From: JABWBD01 sp040768665
GTDB lineage: Bacteria > Planctomycetota > Planctomycetia > Pirellulales > Thermoguttaceae
Length of the DNA: 54,086 bases
Reading direction: 5' to 3'
Assembly: GCA_040768665.1 (NCBI GenBank)
Contig: JAXGMN010000072.1
Coordinates: forward strand, 1-54,086
Shown: positions 1-9,548 of the stretch, in pieces
Numbering within the stretch: the first letter of the stretch is position 1
Layout: the number at the start of each line of letters is the position of its first letter
Made by a program: the position numbers and the translations under genes
The notes under the pieces: generated by a model
What the model was told of the DNA's origin: nothing
Database searches by the model: none
Seen by the model: only the letters and a program-made list of their open reading frames with translations

Positions 1-3000
1 CTTGGAAATCCCGGTCCGACCGCTCCATGTTGCGCCGCATCTCCGCCTCCCGTTCGGCCGAATCCTCCAGCGCGGCTTTGGCCTGCTGGAGGGCATCGCG
101 TGCGATGTCGGAAAGGGCCTCCTGCATCTCGGGGTTCTTGGGCAGCTCGGCCTCCAACTCGGCCAGCAGCTCCTCGGGGCTCTTCTGGGCCATTTCACCC
201 AGCCGCGCCGCTTCGGAATACCTTTCCTCCATCTGACGGGCGATGCCCAGCTCGAGTTCTGCCTGGCGAAGGGCCTCGCGGGTTTCCGTTACGTCCTCGC
301 CCGCCGCCAATCGTTCGTAGTGCTCGGCGATCTGGTCCAACGCCTTGGCTGTCCGCTCTTGCTGCTGGGCCGCTTTGGTCAGCTCGCGAGTCTGCTGCTG
401 CGGCTGATCGGATTGGGCCGCTCGCTGGATCGCCTGGTTCATGCGGGCCGCCGGGTCTCGGATCATCGCCATGGCGTCGTCGGCGTCGCGTGCCCGTTGG
501 CGTCCTTCTTCGATCAAGGGATCTTGCGCATTGGCATCTTCGATCAGCGCGTCGGCCAGGTCCTCCAGGCGCTGATTGATCCGGCTTTGCTCCTGCTGGA
601 CCTCGTCGAGCCGCGGTGTACGTTCTGAATCCGTGCCGGTCGGATCGTTCGCAAGCTTCTCGGTCTCGATCTGCTGTTCGCGGAGGTTCTCCGATCCGCT
701 GCGGGCCATCTCGGGAATGGTCGGCACGTACTGGGCGATCAGGGCACGGGCCTCGGCCATGATCGGTTGCATGTCGCCGAGAATCGCGTCAAACTCCCGT
801 TCGAGCTCGGCCAGTTCGTAGGCGGCGCCGACCAACGGGTCCAGCCGGTATCTTCGGACGTTGATCTTGCGGGCCGCCTCCTGGGCCGGCGGCAGCCACC
901 GCAACCGATCGAGTCGGGCGGCGATTTCCGCCGTGTAGCCTGCCTCCTTGAGTTTTCGCGAGGCCGCCTCGAATCCGGCAAACACGGCGTCCCATTGCCG
1001 CGGATGGTCGAGCCGCGAGGCGATCTCCTGAGAATCCCACTGTTCCCGTGCAACGAGACTGTTGAGCAAGGAACGCACCTGGACCGCGTCATGCCCGGAT
1101 TCGAGAATCCGATAGGCGGGAGCGATCTTGGCGAGGATGGCAGGCACTTCGGATTCGGTCGGCGACTCGGCGGCGTAGCGATCCAACAGCGCCGTGAGTG
1201 CCCGCCCCGTCAGACCGGCATCGGACGCATATTGGGCATCGGAGTCGGGCCGCGATTGGGTGACGCTCTTTCGTGCCGCCAGTTCGGCCGTTCCCGGGAT
1301 GTGGAGTTTCTCCAGCTCGTCTGCGGCCTTTTCGGCGGAAAGGAGGAGCGCGCGGCTCGCCGCGGAATCGCTCGAGCGGGGTGCCTCGTCCGAATAGCGT
1401 CCGACGTCGGCCGCCGCGCGGGCGAGTTGCTCCAGGGGCGCGAAGAAGGATCCGCCGCGCTGGTCCAGGTCTTTGCGGGCCTGAAGGATACTCGTCGGCA
1501 AACGAGAATCGAGCCCAATGGCGTTCTGGCGGCTCTCCAACTCCCGCAGCAGCGACTCGGCGGTCCTCCCGAGCGCGTCGAGCTGCTCTTCGGATTCCAT
1601 GACGGCTTCGAGCTGCTCGCGACGCGCGCTCATCCAGTCGAGATAGCTTTGCGCGCCCCGCTCGGCCGACGCGGGAAGACGCTTGAGGCTGCCGCGGACG
1701 AGCTGTTCCAGCGAACGAATCTGGTTGATCGCCACGGTTTCTTGGCGGAGCATCCGCTCCCACGAGCGGGATCCGCCCGATGTCAGAAGCCGTCGTTGCT
1801 GCCTGAGCAGTCCATCGAGATCGACCGAGATCGAGGCCAGGATATTGTGCGCGACGAGACTCTGATATCCTTCGGCCAGCCGCCCGGCGTCCTCGGCACT
1901 CTGGTCGAACGAGCGGCGCACCCGCTCGAGGCTTTCCTTGACTTGTTTGGGATCTTCTGTTTTTGCGCCGGCTTCCAGCCGGACGTCGGGGACGGGAGTG
2001 TGCTGATGTCTGATCCGCGCCAGAACCCGAGCTGCGAGCTCCAGTTCTTCCGCGTCCGCGCCGGCGGGCATTTTGGGCAGAAGTTCCACGATCTCCTGGA
2101 AGACCTTGTCGATTTCCTCCCGGTTCTTTCCCGCCAGGTCCAGGAGGCTTTTTGTATCCGCGTCGCCGACCGGGACCGGCGGATCTTGTTCAAGATGGGG
2201 CTTGAGAATCTCCGTGGCTGACGTCTGGTGCGTTTTGATCGTGGCGGCCAATTCGGCGAGCTTGTCAAGAAGTGCGGCCTTTCGCTCCATCATCGCATGC
2301 CGCGCGGGATCGAAGTCCGGCGGGGCGATCACAAGGTTCAGCGGTATCGATTCGCCCGTGTTCCCTTTGCGATCCGTTGCCACGAGCTTCGTCGTCACCT
2401 GATCGCCGGATTTCAAGGCCAGCCCGAGCAGGTCCCAGTCCCAGGCGGTTGTCACCCGGCGGGCCTCATCGATCGCAAACGGAAGCTTCTGCCACGCGCG
2501 TCCGTTGACCGAAAAGTGCTGTTCGAGCCCCACGAGCGGCAGATCGTCTTCGGCCAGCGCCTCCAGCGGCAGGATGTCGTTGGGCGGCAACAGCAGCGTC
2601 GTCTCCTGCTGACCGACGAATCCTACCTGCGGAATCAGGTCCGGCTCCGGACGGATTTCGTACTTCGGGCTGAAGGTGTTTTCGAACCGCGTTTCCTTCG
2701 CCACCAAATGAACCTTATAGATGCCCGGTTCCGCGATCGGGAGCGTGGTGCGCAGCCGCCTCTCGCCGTCGGAAGTCAAGGGAATCGCCTGGATCTCTTC
2801 CGAGCCGGACTTTTCGAGCCGTATCTCCGCCTCGCTCACCTCCTGATCCAGTTCCAGGACAAGGTCCGCTTCCGTCCCTTCCAGGGCGATCAGATCGCCG
2901 TGGGGTTCCGCGACCTTCTTCGGTTCCAAGCCGGCGTACTGTGGATATCGGTAGGTTTTGTGAAACGCCTGCACCGCCGGCCGGGGCCGCGAGCGAATCG

Positions 3001-3841
3001 TGTACTTGCGGGTCACCGCGTCGCCGGCCAGGATCCGGTACTCGACCGGATCCGCGCCGATGCTGAGATTGGCGGCAAACTGGGACGGCCCGCGGGCGTG
3101 CATCGGCAGGCGGCTGGTGCCGTGCGTTGCGGTCGAGGTTTCAAGCGTCGCCTCCTGAACCTCGCCGCCGGAAGTCTCCACGACGATCGCAACGGTGTCG
3201 TCCTGGGGCACCGTCAGCGAATGGGGCTCCGGTTCGAGGATTGCCACCTGCACCCGCGATACGCGGGCGATATTGGCTCCCGGCAGGATTGCCCGCGTCA
3301 GGAGTTGCCGATAGGGAATGTCGGGCAGATACAGTAAGATCCCGCAAAAGACCAGCACCACCGCGGCGGTCAGAAGCCAGGGACGGAGCAGTCTGGCGGG
3401 CAGCAGGGCGGGAACTCGCACATCCTCGACCTGGCGCGCGACCTGATCCTGCACCAGGCGGCGGAAAACCGGGGAATCGTGTGCCTCGCCGGAAATGTCC
3501 GTGGCCAATTCGACCGCCGCCAGCAGATTCTCTCGCAGCCCCGGCTCGGCCGCTTCCATCCGGCGGGCCAACTCACGGTGGTTCGGGATGCGGACCATCA
3601 GCCGCGCCGACGTCCACCATACGGCCACGACGACGCCCGCGTAGCCGACCGCGCTGAAGGTCCAGCGCACGTTGTCCGGCAGGATCCACAGCCAGTCGGC
3701 AACGGCAACCAGCGACATCAACACCAGGAAGCTGACGACCGCGGAGCACATCCCGCGCAAAAGGATCAGCCGCCGCCTTCGACGGCGGAACTGCTCCAGG
3801 CGGTCCAGGATGATCGGGTTCAGGCCGACAGTGGTGTTCAT
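1..3841 (-). CDS. Large DUF4175-like membrane protein, 3' end outside window
   Basis: An uninterrupted minus-strand frame of 1280 codons runs from an ATG at 3841 off the left edge. Three hydrophobic segments lie near the N-terminus (about residues 24-53, 59-80 and 152-172). They are followed by beta-rich regions and then a very long charged, helical, Glu/Arg/Ala-rich part likely to form coiled coils. This matches the large DUF4175-type protein that closes MoxR/BatA/VWA operons in planctomycetes. It begins 21 bp after the VWA protein stops, so it is probably co-transcribed. Its biochemical role is unknown; a membrane-anchored scaffold acting with the von Willebrand proteins is an inference. 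Family assignment rests on architecture and position rather than a catalytic motif. Confidence 0.8.
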   Translation of the reverse strand, partial: MNTTVGLNPIILDRLEQFRRRRRRLILLRGMCSAVVSFLVLMSLVAVADWLWILPDNVRWTFSAVGYAGVVVAVWWTSARLMVRIPNHRELARRMEAAEPGLRENLLAAVELATDISGEAHDSPVFRRLVQDQVARQVEDVRVPALLPARLLRPWLLTAAVVLVFCGILLYLPDIPYRQLLTRAILPGANIARVSRVQVAILEPEPHSLTVPQDDTVAIVVETSGGEVQEATLETSTATHGTSRLPMHARGPSQFAANLSIGADPVEYRILAGDAVTRKYTIRSRPRPAVQAFHKTYRYPQYAGLEPKKVAEPHGDLIALEGTEADLVLELDQEVSEAEIRLEKSGSEEIQAIPLTSDGERRLRTTLPIAEPGIYKVHLVAKETRFENTFSPKYEIRPEPDLIPQVGFVGQQETTLLLPPNDILPLEALAEDDLPLVGLEQHFSVNGRAWQKLPFAIDEARRVTTAWDWDLLGLALKSGDQVTTKLVATDRKGNTGESIPLNLVIAPPDFDPARHAMMERKAALLDKLAELAATIKTHQTSATEILKPHLEQDPPVPVGDADTKSLLDLAGKNREEIDKVFQEIVELLPKMPAGADAEELELAARVLARIRHQHTPVPDVRLEAGAKTEDPKQVKESLERVRRSFDQSAEDAGRLAEGYQSLVAHNILASISVDLDGLLRQQRRLLTSGGSRSWERMLRQETVAINQIRSLEQLVRGSLKRLPASAERGAQSYLDWMSARREQLEAVMESEEQLDALGRTAESLLRELESRQNAIGLDSRLPTSILQARKDLDQRGGSFFAPLEQLARAAADVGRYSDEAPRSSDSAASRALLLSAEKAADELEKLHIPGTAELAARKSVTQSRPDSDAQYASDAGLTGRALTALLDRYAAESPTESEVPAILAKIAPAYRILESGHDAVQVRSLLNSLVAREQWDSQEIASRLDHPRQWDAVFAGFEAASRKLKEAGYTAEIAARLDRLRWLPPAQEAARKINVRRYRLDPLVGAAYELAELEREFDAILGDMQPIMAEARALIAQYVPTIPEMARSGSENLREQQIETEKLANDPTGTDSERTPRLDEVQQEQSRINQRLEDLADALIEDANAQDPLIEEGRQRARDADDAMAMIRDPAARMNQAIQRAAQSDQPQQQTRELTKAAQQQERTAKALDQIAEHYERLAAGEDVTETREALRQAELELGIARQMEERYSEAARLGEMAQKSPEELLAELEAELPKNPEMQEALSDIARDALQQAKAALEDSAEREAEMRRNMERSDRDFQ

Positions 3842-3862
3842 GTCAGAGTCTCCGTCCACCGT

Positions 3863-6253
3863 TCACAACAGTCCCGCTCGTTTCCGCAGCATCCATTCCA
3901 CCGTCAGCAGTCCGATGATCGCCGCAAACCACCAAGGGCTCTGCCAGAGCAAGGTGTCCGACTCGACGACGCGGCCGTTGCTCAGCGGGCGGAGCAACTC
4001 CGGTAACCGGCCGATTTCCTCCTCGCGCAGGAACTGCCCGCCGGAGTCGAGGGCCATCTGGCTGAGCAACTCGTCGTTGCAGGCGATCTGGTCGGTCTCG
4101 CCGGTCCGGGGCGCCTCGACCACGAAGCTCGTTCGCGCCTTGAGCGCCTCGCCGCTGAACCCCGCCGCCCGCACGCTCACTTCGTACTCTCCTTCGGCCA
4201 GCGGCGCCGTCCGCCCGCGGTAGATGCCGTTGCCGGTGCTTTCCGGCGTGAGAGTGAGCGTCGACACGATCTGCCCGTTTTGCCAGAGAAGTGCGTCGAC
4301 CACGGCGTCGCTCACCGGGCGACCGTCGACCCCTTGCAGCCGGACGCGGATCTCGGCCGCTTCGCCGCTGGCATAACTGGGCGGGCCCGAGTCGAGCGAG
4401 ACGAAGCGATCGCTCACCGCAAACGGGCGCTGCATGACCCACCTGGCCACCTGGTTCCAGAATCGCTGGTGATAGGTGTCGGCCGCTTTGTACCGCCACC
4501 GCCACGATTCGTCCATCGCGAAGTAGAGCACCCGGCCGGCACCGAACCAGCGGGTGACCATTGCAGGATAGGCCGTGCCGTTGACCATCGCTTCGACGAG
4601 CACCTCGGTCCCCGGGACGGCTTCGACCGGGACAATCCGCTGCGGGGCCGGCAACTCCTTCCAGAAGCTCTCATTGGCCGTGCTGCCGGACTGCAGCACG
4701 AGCGCACTGAGGTTCGCTCCCGCCGGGGTCAGTCGAAGCTCGACTGCCGGCGAGCCGATGCTATCGCCCTGCCACTTCACCGGCAAGAGCGGCCCCATGG
4801 CTCCTGATTCAAAAGACCGAAGATGACCGCGAAGTCCGTCGATGAAAACGATGCCTCCTCCGCGTCGCTCGACGAAATGGCGAAGCCAGAACTGCTCCTG
4901 GTCGCCGAGCACTCCGGGCGCGACCTCTCCGAACACGACCAGATCATACTCCATCAGGGCCGCCTCGTCCGCCGGGAACCGATCGGCGCCCTCGCCCTGG
5001 GGCAGGCTGGCCTGGTCCGTCGCCGGTCCGACGAGGATCGTGTCGATATGCCACTGCTCGTCGCGATCGAAGACATTGCGGAGATAGCGGGTTTCCCAGC
5101 GGGCACGCCCATCGATCAGGAGGAGCTTGTTGCTTCGCGTGATCGCACTGAAGCGGACCGTTTGCTGGTTGTTGCTCGTGTCCGTCTCGCCCTCCAGCGG
5201 CACGATCGAGGCCACCAGTGCCACGGGCACCGCGTAGTGCCGCACTTCGGCGTCCAGCCGCGTGCGGAGCCGATCGACCAGCTCGTCGACTGACAGTTCG
5301 AACTCGACCCGCCGCGGCGAAAATCCTTGGGCGGTCAGGCGCTCTTGCCAAAGGACCTCATTCTCATGCCTGATTTCAACCACGAACGGCTGCCCTTGCG
5401 GCATCTGGTCGCGGAGCACGAGGGTGCCGCGGACGCGGTCCTTCTGAAAAACCATGTCGGGATGTTCCACCTCGACTAGCGCCAAGTCGGGCGGTTCTTG
5501 CGTATCGCCGAAGCCGACCGTGTAGATCGGAACCTTTTGGCCGCCCAGCAGTCGTGAGGCTTCCAGCGGCGAGGGGCCGAAGTTGTGCCGCCCATCGGTA
5601 AGCATGACTACGGCGGTCCGCGATTCGCCGCCCGATTCTCCTTTCGTCGCGTCTGCCAAGGCACTGCCCAGATCGGTGGCGCGGCCTACCGGCTCCACGC
5701 CGAATTCCACCGGCGGTTTTTCCGATACGCCCCGGTTCCAGAGACGCTCGGCGCGCGATCCCGAAAGCGAAAACAGCTCGACCTCGTGGCTCTCAGCCAA
5801 CGAGGCGACAAGTCCCAAGTCGGGATCCGCCAGGCTGTCCTGGGCGCGCTGCCACCGCGACGACTGGTCGAACATCTCCACCGCGGAGCGGACCGCCGGG
5901 CTTTCCGACTCGATTCCGCCCTGCGGCAGCCAACCTTGCTGCGCGGCCACGGCAAGTTTGCGGGTGTCGGCCATCGCGCGATCCGCAGCCGCCATGCTCT
6001 CCGAGGCGTCGACAAAGACCAGCACGCGACCCAACTCGCCGATCACCTGGCGGTGGTGCAGCACCGGGCCGGTCAGGACGAGCACCGCCAGGATAAACGC
6101 CGCCGTCCGCAGACCCGGCAAACCCCACCGCAGCCGGCCGGTCAGCTCGCGGCTCTCGCGCCGGTAGTACCGCCATGCGGCCAGCCCGACCGCCAGTGCG
6201 GCCAGCGCGCCGGCCCAGAGTGGCAACTCGCCGATGAACCGGACGGTCGTCAT
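3863..6253 (-). CDS. Membrane VWA protein with glutamine-amidotransferase-like fold
   Basis: This 796-aa protein has two N-terminal transmembrane segments (about residues 10-27 and 48-64) and a C-terminal one near 765-785. A von Willebrand A domain follows the N-terminal helices, with a MIDAS signature DASES at about residue 81 and a later LTDG. The middle (about 370-560) resembles the class I glutamine-amidotransferase-like domain found in planctomycete VWA proteins, without an obvious catalytic Cys triad. Ig-like beta segments follow. The ATG at 6253 overlaps the stop of the upstream BatA-like gene by 4 bp (ATGA), implying translational coupling. MIDAS metal binding and a periplasmic adhesive or assembly role are inferred from the family. 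Confidence 0.85.
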   Translation of the reverse strand: MTTVRFIGELPLWAGALAALAVGLAAWRYYRRESRELTGRLRWGLPGLRTAAFILAVLVLTGPVLHHRQVIGELGRVLVFVDASESMAAADRAMADTRKLAVAAQQGWLPQGGIESESPAVRSAVEMFDQSSRWQRAQDSLADPDLGLVASLAESHEVELFSLSGSRAERLWNRGVSEKPPVEFGVEPVGRATDLGSALADATKGESGGESRTAVVMLTDGRHNFGPSPLEASRLLGGQKVPIYTVGFGDTQEPPDLALVEVEHPDMVFQKDRVRGTLVLRDQMPQGQPFVVEIRHENEVLWQERLTAQGFSPRRVEFELSVDELVDRLRTRLDAEVRHYAVPVALVASIVPLEGETDTSNNQQTVRFSAITRSNKLLLIDGRARWETRYLRNVFDRDEQWHIDTILVGPATDQASLPQGEGADRFPADEAALMEYDLVVFGEVAPGVLGDQEQFWLRHFVERRGGGIVFIDGLRGHLRSFESGAMGPLLPVKWQGDSIGSPAVELRLTPAGANLSALVLQSGSTANESFWKELPAPQRIVPVEAVPGTEVLVEAMVNGTAYPAMVTRWFGAGRVLYFAMDESWRWRYKAADTYHQRFWNQVARWVMQRPFAVSDRFVSLDSGPPSYASGEAAEIRVRLQGVDGRPVSDAVVDALLWQNGQIVSTLTLTPESTGNGIYRGRTAPLAEGEYEVSVRAAGFSGEALKARTSFVVEAPRTGETDQIACNDELLSQMALDSGGQFLREEEIGRLPELLRPLSNGRVVESDTLLWQSPWWFAAIIGLLTVEWMLRKRAGLL

Positions 6254-8451
6254 GTCCGCACTCTCGAGAAACGCTGTTGAAGGACCAGTTCCAAAAACAT
6301 CAAACCCAGAACTCCGGCCAGAAGGAATCTCCAGATCTCGCGCCCGTGCCGCCGCGATCGGTCCAACGCCAGGTACTCGGCGGCGGAGCCCACGACGTCG
6401 GCGCCCAGGTCCGCCGCCAGCGACTGCATTCGTGTGGCGTCGAGCGTCCGCAGGTCCGATTCCGTACGCGACGTCTCGGCAACGAAATGCAACGGCCGGG
6501 CATCCGGCCCGACAAGCGTGTACACACCGGGCTGGTGCGCTCGACCGAATTCCACCACGCTCTGTGTACCCCGCGGCGCCGGCTGAACCGTGTGGCGGGA
6601 GCCATCCGGAGCGGTCAACCCCAGCGGTGCGTCCCGGGCGGCACCCGGCAGGACCGCAACCAGCGGACGTCCCGCTTCAAAGTTCCGCGGGGGCATCCCT
6701 TGCGATGCCATCGTCGTGATCAGTTGCTGCGTGAGCGGGAGATATATCGGACGCATCGGCAGGTTCGACCACTCCGCATCACACGCGGTGGCCACCTGCA
6801 CGACGATCCCTTCACCGAACCGTCGCTCGACGACGAGAGGATCTCCCGTCTCCAGCCGGGCAAGCACGAACGGCTCCGACGCGTCGTCGCCTGATGCCGG
6901 CATGCCAGGCCGCCGGCTTTCGCCCGAAGTGTTCCCAGCGAGACGATACCATTTTCGGATCGCGGCATCGGCAAGGTTCCCGTTTTCGCGGTCGTTGAAG
7001 ATCTCCAGGGCCGGGTGCTCGAAGTGCTGCGAAACGATCCGTGTCGCTTTCTCCTCGGATACGCCGTCTCCAACGGCCAGGTCCAACTTCATTGGCAGCA
7101 GCCCGGCGCCATCGCAGAAGAGGGCCTTGTTGTACCAGCCGACGTCCATCTTGTTGCCGGAGAAGATGAGCAAACTTCCGCCACCACGGACATACTCGAC
7201 GAGCAGTTCAACCTGCTCTTCTTTCACCTTCGGCACATTCGCGAGCACAACGACGCGAGCCTCCGCCAGAGCCTTCTCGTTCAACTCGCCGGGCGAGATT
7301 GTCTTCGTCTGGATCAGGTCCGAAAGCTTTGCTCGCCCATAGGTATAAGGAGTCAGGGCCACCGAAAGGAAATCGGTCTCGCCTTCCAGCGGCTCACGGC
7401 TCGGTGCGCCGTCGACCAGGAGGACACCGATCCGCTCGAGCACATCGACGGCCGCCACGTAGCGGTTATCGGTCGTCAACCGGTCGTCGACCGCCGCTTC
7501 GACTTCCACCAGGTGCGAGCCCGCCGTTTCGAACCGGCAGGTAAAGAGCGTCTGGCCCGCCGCGAGGGGCGGCAGTGCGATCTGGCTGGCAGACTGCTCG
7601 GAGCCGTCGATCCGAAACCGCACCCGCACGCCTTCGTAGGACTTCGAACCATGGTTTCGCAGATGGGCACGAATCTGCAAGTCCTCGCCCGTGCCCAGAG
7701 CCCTGGCCGAGAACTCCAGCGACTCGATGGAAACGTTCTCCTGAAGGGTCTCGCCCAGATCGAGCAGGGTGACTGTCGGGCGGATCGGCAGGGCATCGAT
7801 CTGCCGGCGGATCTTGGCCAGCCGGTCGGGCGCGATCGTTTCCCAGTCGGTCTGCTGGAAGTCGCCGAGCAGGATCAGGTCGCGGCGGGCGTTGGCCATG
7901 TCGGCAAGAATGGTCAGGCCGGCATCCAGCGACTTGACCGGATCGCTCGCCCCGTAGCCCCCGCGGACCGACTGCACCCGTCGGACCATCATCTTGGGAT
8001 CGAAGATCGGGCGGTCCAAGAGCGGAGTGGGCTCGCCGCCCGTCTCGACCACCGAGATCTCCGATCCTGTGCCAAGCGCGGCGATGATCTCCGAAGCCTG
8101 ATCGATCGCCTGGGCCAGACGCGTGCGTCCGTTGTCCGCCGCGTCCATCGAGTAGCTGTTGTCCAGGAGGACGACCATCGAGGTCGGGGCATCGCCCGGC
8201 AGCGTCTGCCAGCCCGTCAGCACCGGGCGGGCCAGGCAGAACGCCAGCACGACCGGGATGGCGCAGCGGACCAAGAGCAGCAAAATCTGCTCGATTCGGA
8301 CCCGTCGCTGGTTCACGCGAAGGACCGACTCCAAGAGGTGCATCGCTCCCCAAGGCACCGTCCTGAACCGGGTCCGGTTGAGCAGGTGGATCAACAGCGG
8401 AATCGCAAAGGCAGCCGCTCCGAAGGCGAGGATCCCGTTGAGCAGTGTCAC
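6250..8451 (-). CDS. BatA-like VWA membrane protein
   Basis: A 733-aa protein starting at a GTG that overlaps the stop of the DUF58 gene (GTGA). An upstream start at 8664 is possible, but that extension is only the out-of-frame shadow of the DUF58 gene. The N-terminus VTLLNGILAFGAAAFAIPLL is a typical BatA N-terminal membrane segment. A second hydrophobic stretch (about residues 58-75) is followed by a VWA domain with MIDAS DNSYS. The middle of the protein is Ig-like, then comes an amidotransferase-like segment, and a hydrophobic helix lies close to the C-terminus. It belongs to the BatA/aerotolerance-type family encoded next to MoxR and DUF58. Its partner is probably the adjacent VWA protein. 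The exact process is unknown in planctomycetes. Confidence 0.85.
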   Translation of the reverse strand: MTLLNGILAFGAAAFAIPLLIHLLNRTRFRTVPWGAMHLLESVLRVNQRRVRIEQILLLLVRCAIPVVLAFCLARPVLTGWQTLPGDAPTSMVVLLDNSYSMDAADNGRTRLAQAIDQASEIIAALGTGSEISVVETGGEPTPLLDRPIFDPKMMVRRVQSVRGGYGASDPVKSLDAGLTILADMANARRDLILLGDFQQTDWETIAPDRLAKIRRQIDALPIRPTVTLLDLGETLQENVSIESLEFSARALGTGEDLQIRAHLRNHGSKSYEGVRVRFRIDGSEQSASQIALPPLAAGQTLFTCRFETAGSHLVEVEAAVDDRLTTDNRYVAAVDVLERIGVLLVDGAPSREPLEGETDFLSVALTPYTYGRAKLSDLIQTKTISPGELNEKALAEARVVVLANVPKVKEEQVELLVEYVRGGGSLLIFSGNKMDVGWYNKALFCDGAGLLPMKLDLAVGDGVSEEKATRIVSQHFEHPALEIFNDRENGNLADAAIRKWYRLAGNTSGESRRPGMPASGDDASEPFVLARLETGDPLVVERRFGEGIVVQVATACDAEWSNLPMRPIYLPLTQQLITTMASQGMPPRNFEAGRPLVAVLPGAARDAPLGLTAPDGSRHTVQPAPRGTQSVVEFGRAHQPGVYTLVGPDARPLHFVAETSRTESDLRTLDATRMQSLAADLGADVVGSAAEYLALDRSRRHGREIWRFLLAGVLGLMFLELVLQQRFSRVRT

Positions 8452-9368
8452 TTCACTCGCCTCCGGATCGCCAGGTAGGAGGCGAGCGCTTCGGCGTACG
8501 GCTGGTCGGTCGTCATCGAAACCAGGTCGATGCGATGGCGGCCGCAGCCGGCCGTCAACTGCTCGCGGAATCGCTTGAGGTTCTCCAGGTACGCCTGCCT
8601 GAGATGCGCCGGATCCACCAGCCGCCGGTTGGTCGGCGTTTCCAGCGACTCGAATTGCGTCCACTGCCGGAAGGGAAAATCCAGCTCGTCGGGGTCCCAG
8701 ATCTGGAAGACGACCATGTCATGCCGCGCGTGCCGGAAGCGGGCCAGCGCCTTGAGCAGTGCGTCGACGTCGCCAAAGCAGTCCGAGATGATGATCACCA
8801 GGCTCCGGCGATGGATCTTGGCCGCCAGCTCGTGGAACACCTGCGCCAGCTCGGTTTCATGCTTCGGCTGCGACTTGCCCAGTTCGTCGAGGATCGTCCG
8901 CAGATGGCTCGGTCTGCCGCGAGGCGGGATGTAGCGGCGAACCTCGCTGTCGAAGGTGACCAGCCCCACACTGTCCTGCTGCTCGAGCATCAGGTAGGCC
9001 AGGCAGGCAGTGAGCCGAACCGCGTAGTGGTGCTTGCTGACCCCCTTCGATCGCACCCCGCAGTAGCCCATCGAGCCGCTCGTATCCAGCAGGATCGTCG
9101 AACGAAGATTGGTCTCCTGCTCGTGCTCGCGGATGTAGAGCCGGTCGGTCTTGCCAAAAACCTTCCAGTCGATGCTCCGGACCTCGTCGCCCCGCACGTA
9201 CGGACGATGCTCCTTGAACTCGACACTGAACCCCTTGTGCGGCGACCGGTGCAAGCCCGAGCAAAAACCCTCCACGACTCGCCTGGCCAGGATCTGGAGG
9301 TTGGCGAGCTTACTGAGGTCGTGGGGAGTGAGGTAGTTGGAGACCTGGGAGATTGTTGGGTTCCTCAA
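8448..9368 (-). CDS. DUF58 domain protein (MoxR-associated)
   Basis: A 306-aa soluble DUF58 protein. The landmarks are HRSPHKGFSVEF, then RGDEVRSIDWKVF (the DUF58 signature, about residues 59-71), followed by a VWA-like core with LDTSGSM. DUF58 proteins are near-universal partners of MoxR AAA+ ATPases. The assigned start is a TTG at 9368 with no clear Shine-Dalgarno. The frame stays open further upstream toward the palindromic element at 9417-9548 and contains no ATG, so the original start may have been altered when that element arrived. Its stop overlaps the BatA-like start. Family identity is firm; the N-terminal boundary is uncertain by perhaps 10-20 residues. Confidence 0.88.
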   Translation of the reverse strand: MRNPTISQVSNYLTPHDLSKLANLQILARRVVEGFCSGLHRSPHKGFSVEFKEHRPYVRGDEVRSIDWKVFGKTDRLYIREHEQETNLRSTILLDTSGSMGYCGVRSKGVSKHHYAVRLTACLAYLMLEQQDSVGLVTFDSEVRRYIPPRGRPSHLRTILDELGKSQPKHETELAQVFHELAAKIHRRSLVIIISDCFGDVDALLKALARFRHARHDMVVFQIWDPDELDFPFRQWTQFESLETPTNRRLVDPAHLRQAYLENLKRFREQLTAGCGRHRIDLVSMTTDQPYAEALASYLAIRRRVK

Positions 9369-9416
9369 CTTTGGCGGTTCTTGCAGGCCGGATTTGAGGA
9401 CTTCAGAATGAGAGTA

Positions 9417-9548
9417 GTTAAAAAATGGCCGTTAAAATATGAAGAAGAGGGGAGAGGCGAAGAATAGCGTGTGTAGCAAATAGTCCGCCGCCTTGCGCTA
9501 TTTCCTACCGAATCTCCTGACTTCCATCTTTTAACGGCCATTTTTTAC
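9417..9548. repeat. Palindromic element 1 (AAAAAATGGCCGTTAAAA arms)
   Basis: Left arm 9417-9437 and right arm 9529-9548 are inverted copies, about 19-20 bp, of a sequence with core AAAAAATGGCCGTTAAAA. They enclose about 90 bp that begins with a purine-rich run (GAAGAAGAGGGGAGAGGCG). A second copy lies at 10404-10523 in the opposite orientation, judged by the position of the purine-rich side. It resembles a small non-autonomous palindromic element. Confidence 0.85.

Noticed and set aside
767..2221. Long plus-strand frame of 484 codons
   Set aside because: It is the antisense shadow of the large DUF4175-like gene; its protein has no family resemblance and is rich in the residues expected from reversed codons.
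6250..8664. Longer start for the BatA-like gene at 8664
   Set aside because: The extra 71 residues overlap DUF58 in another frame and look like shadow sequence; the GTG at 8451 fits the BatA N-terminus.
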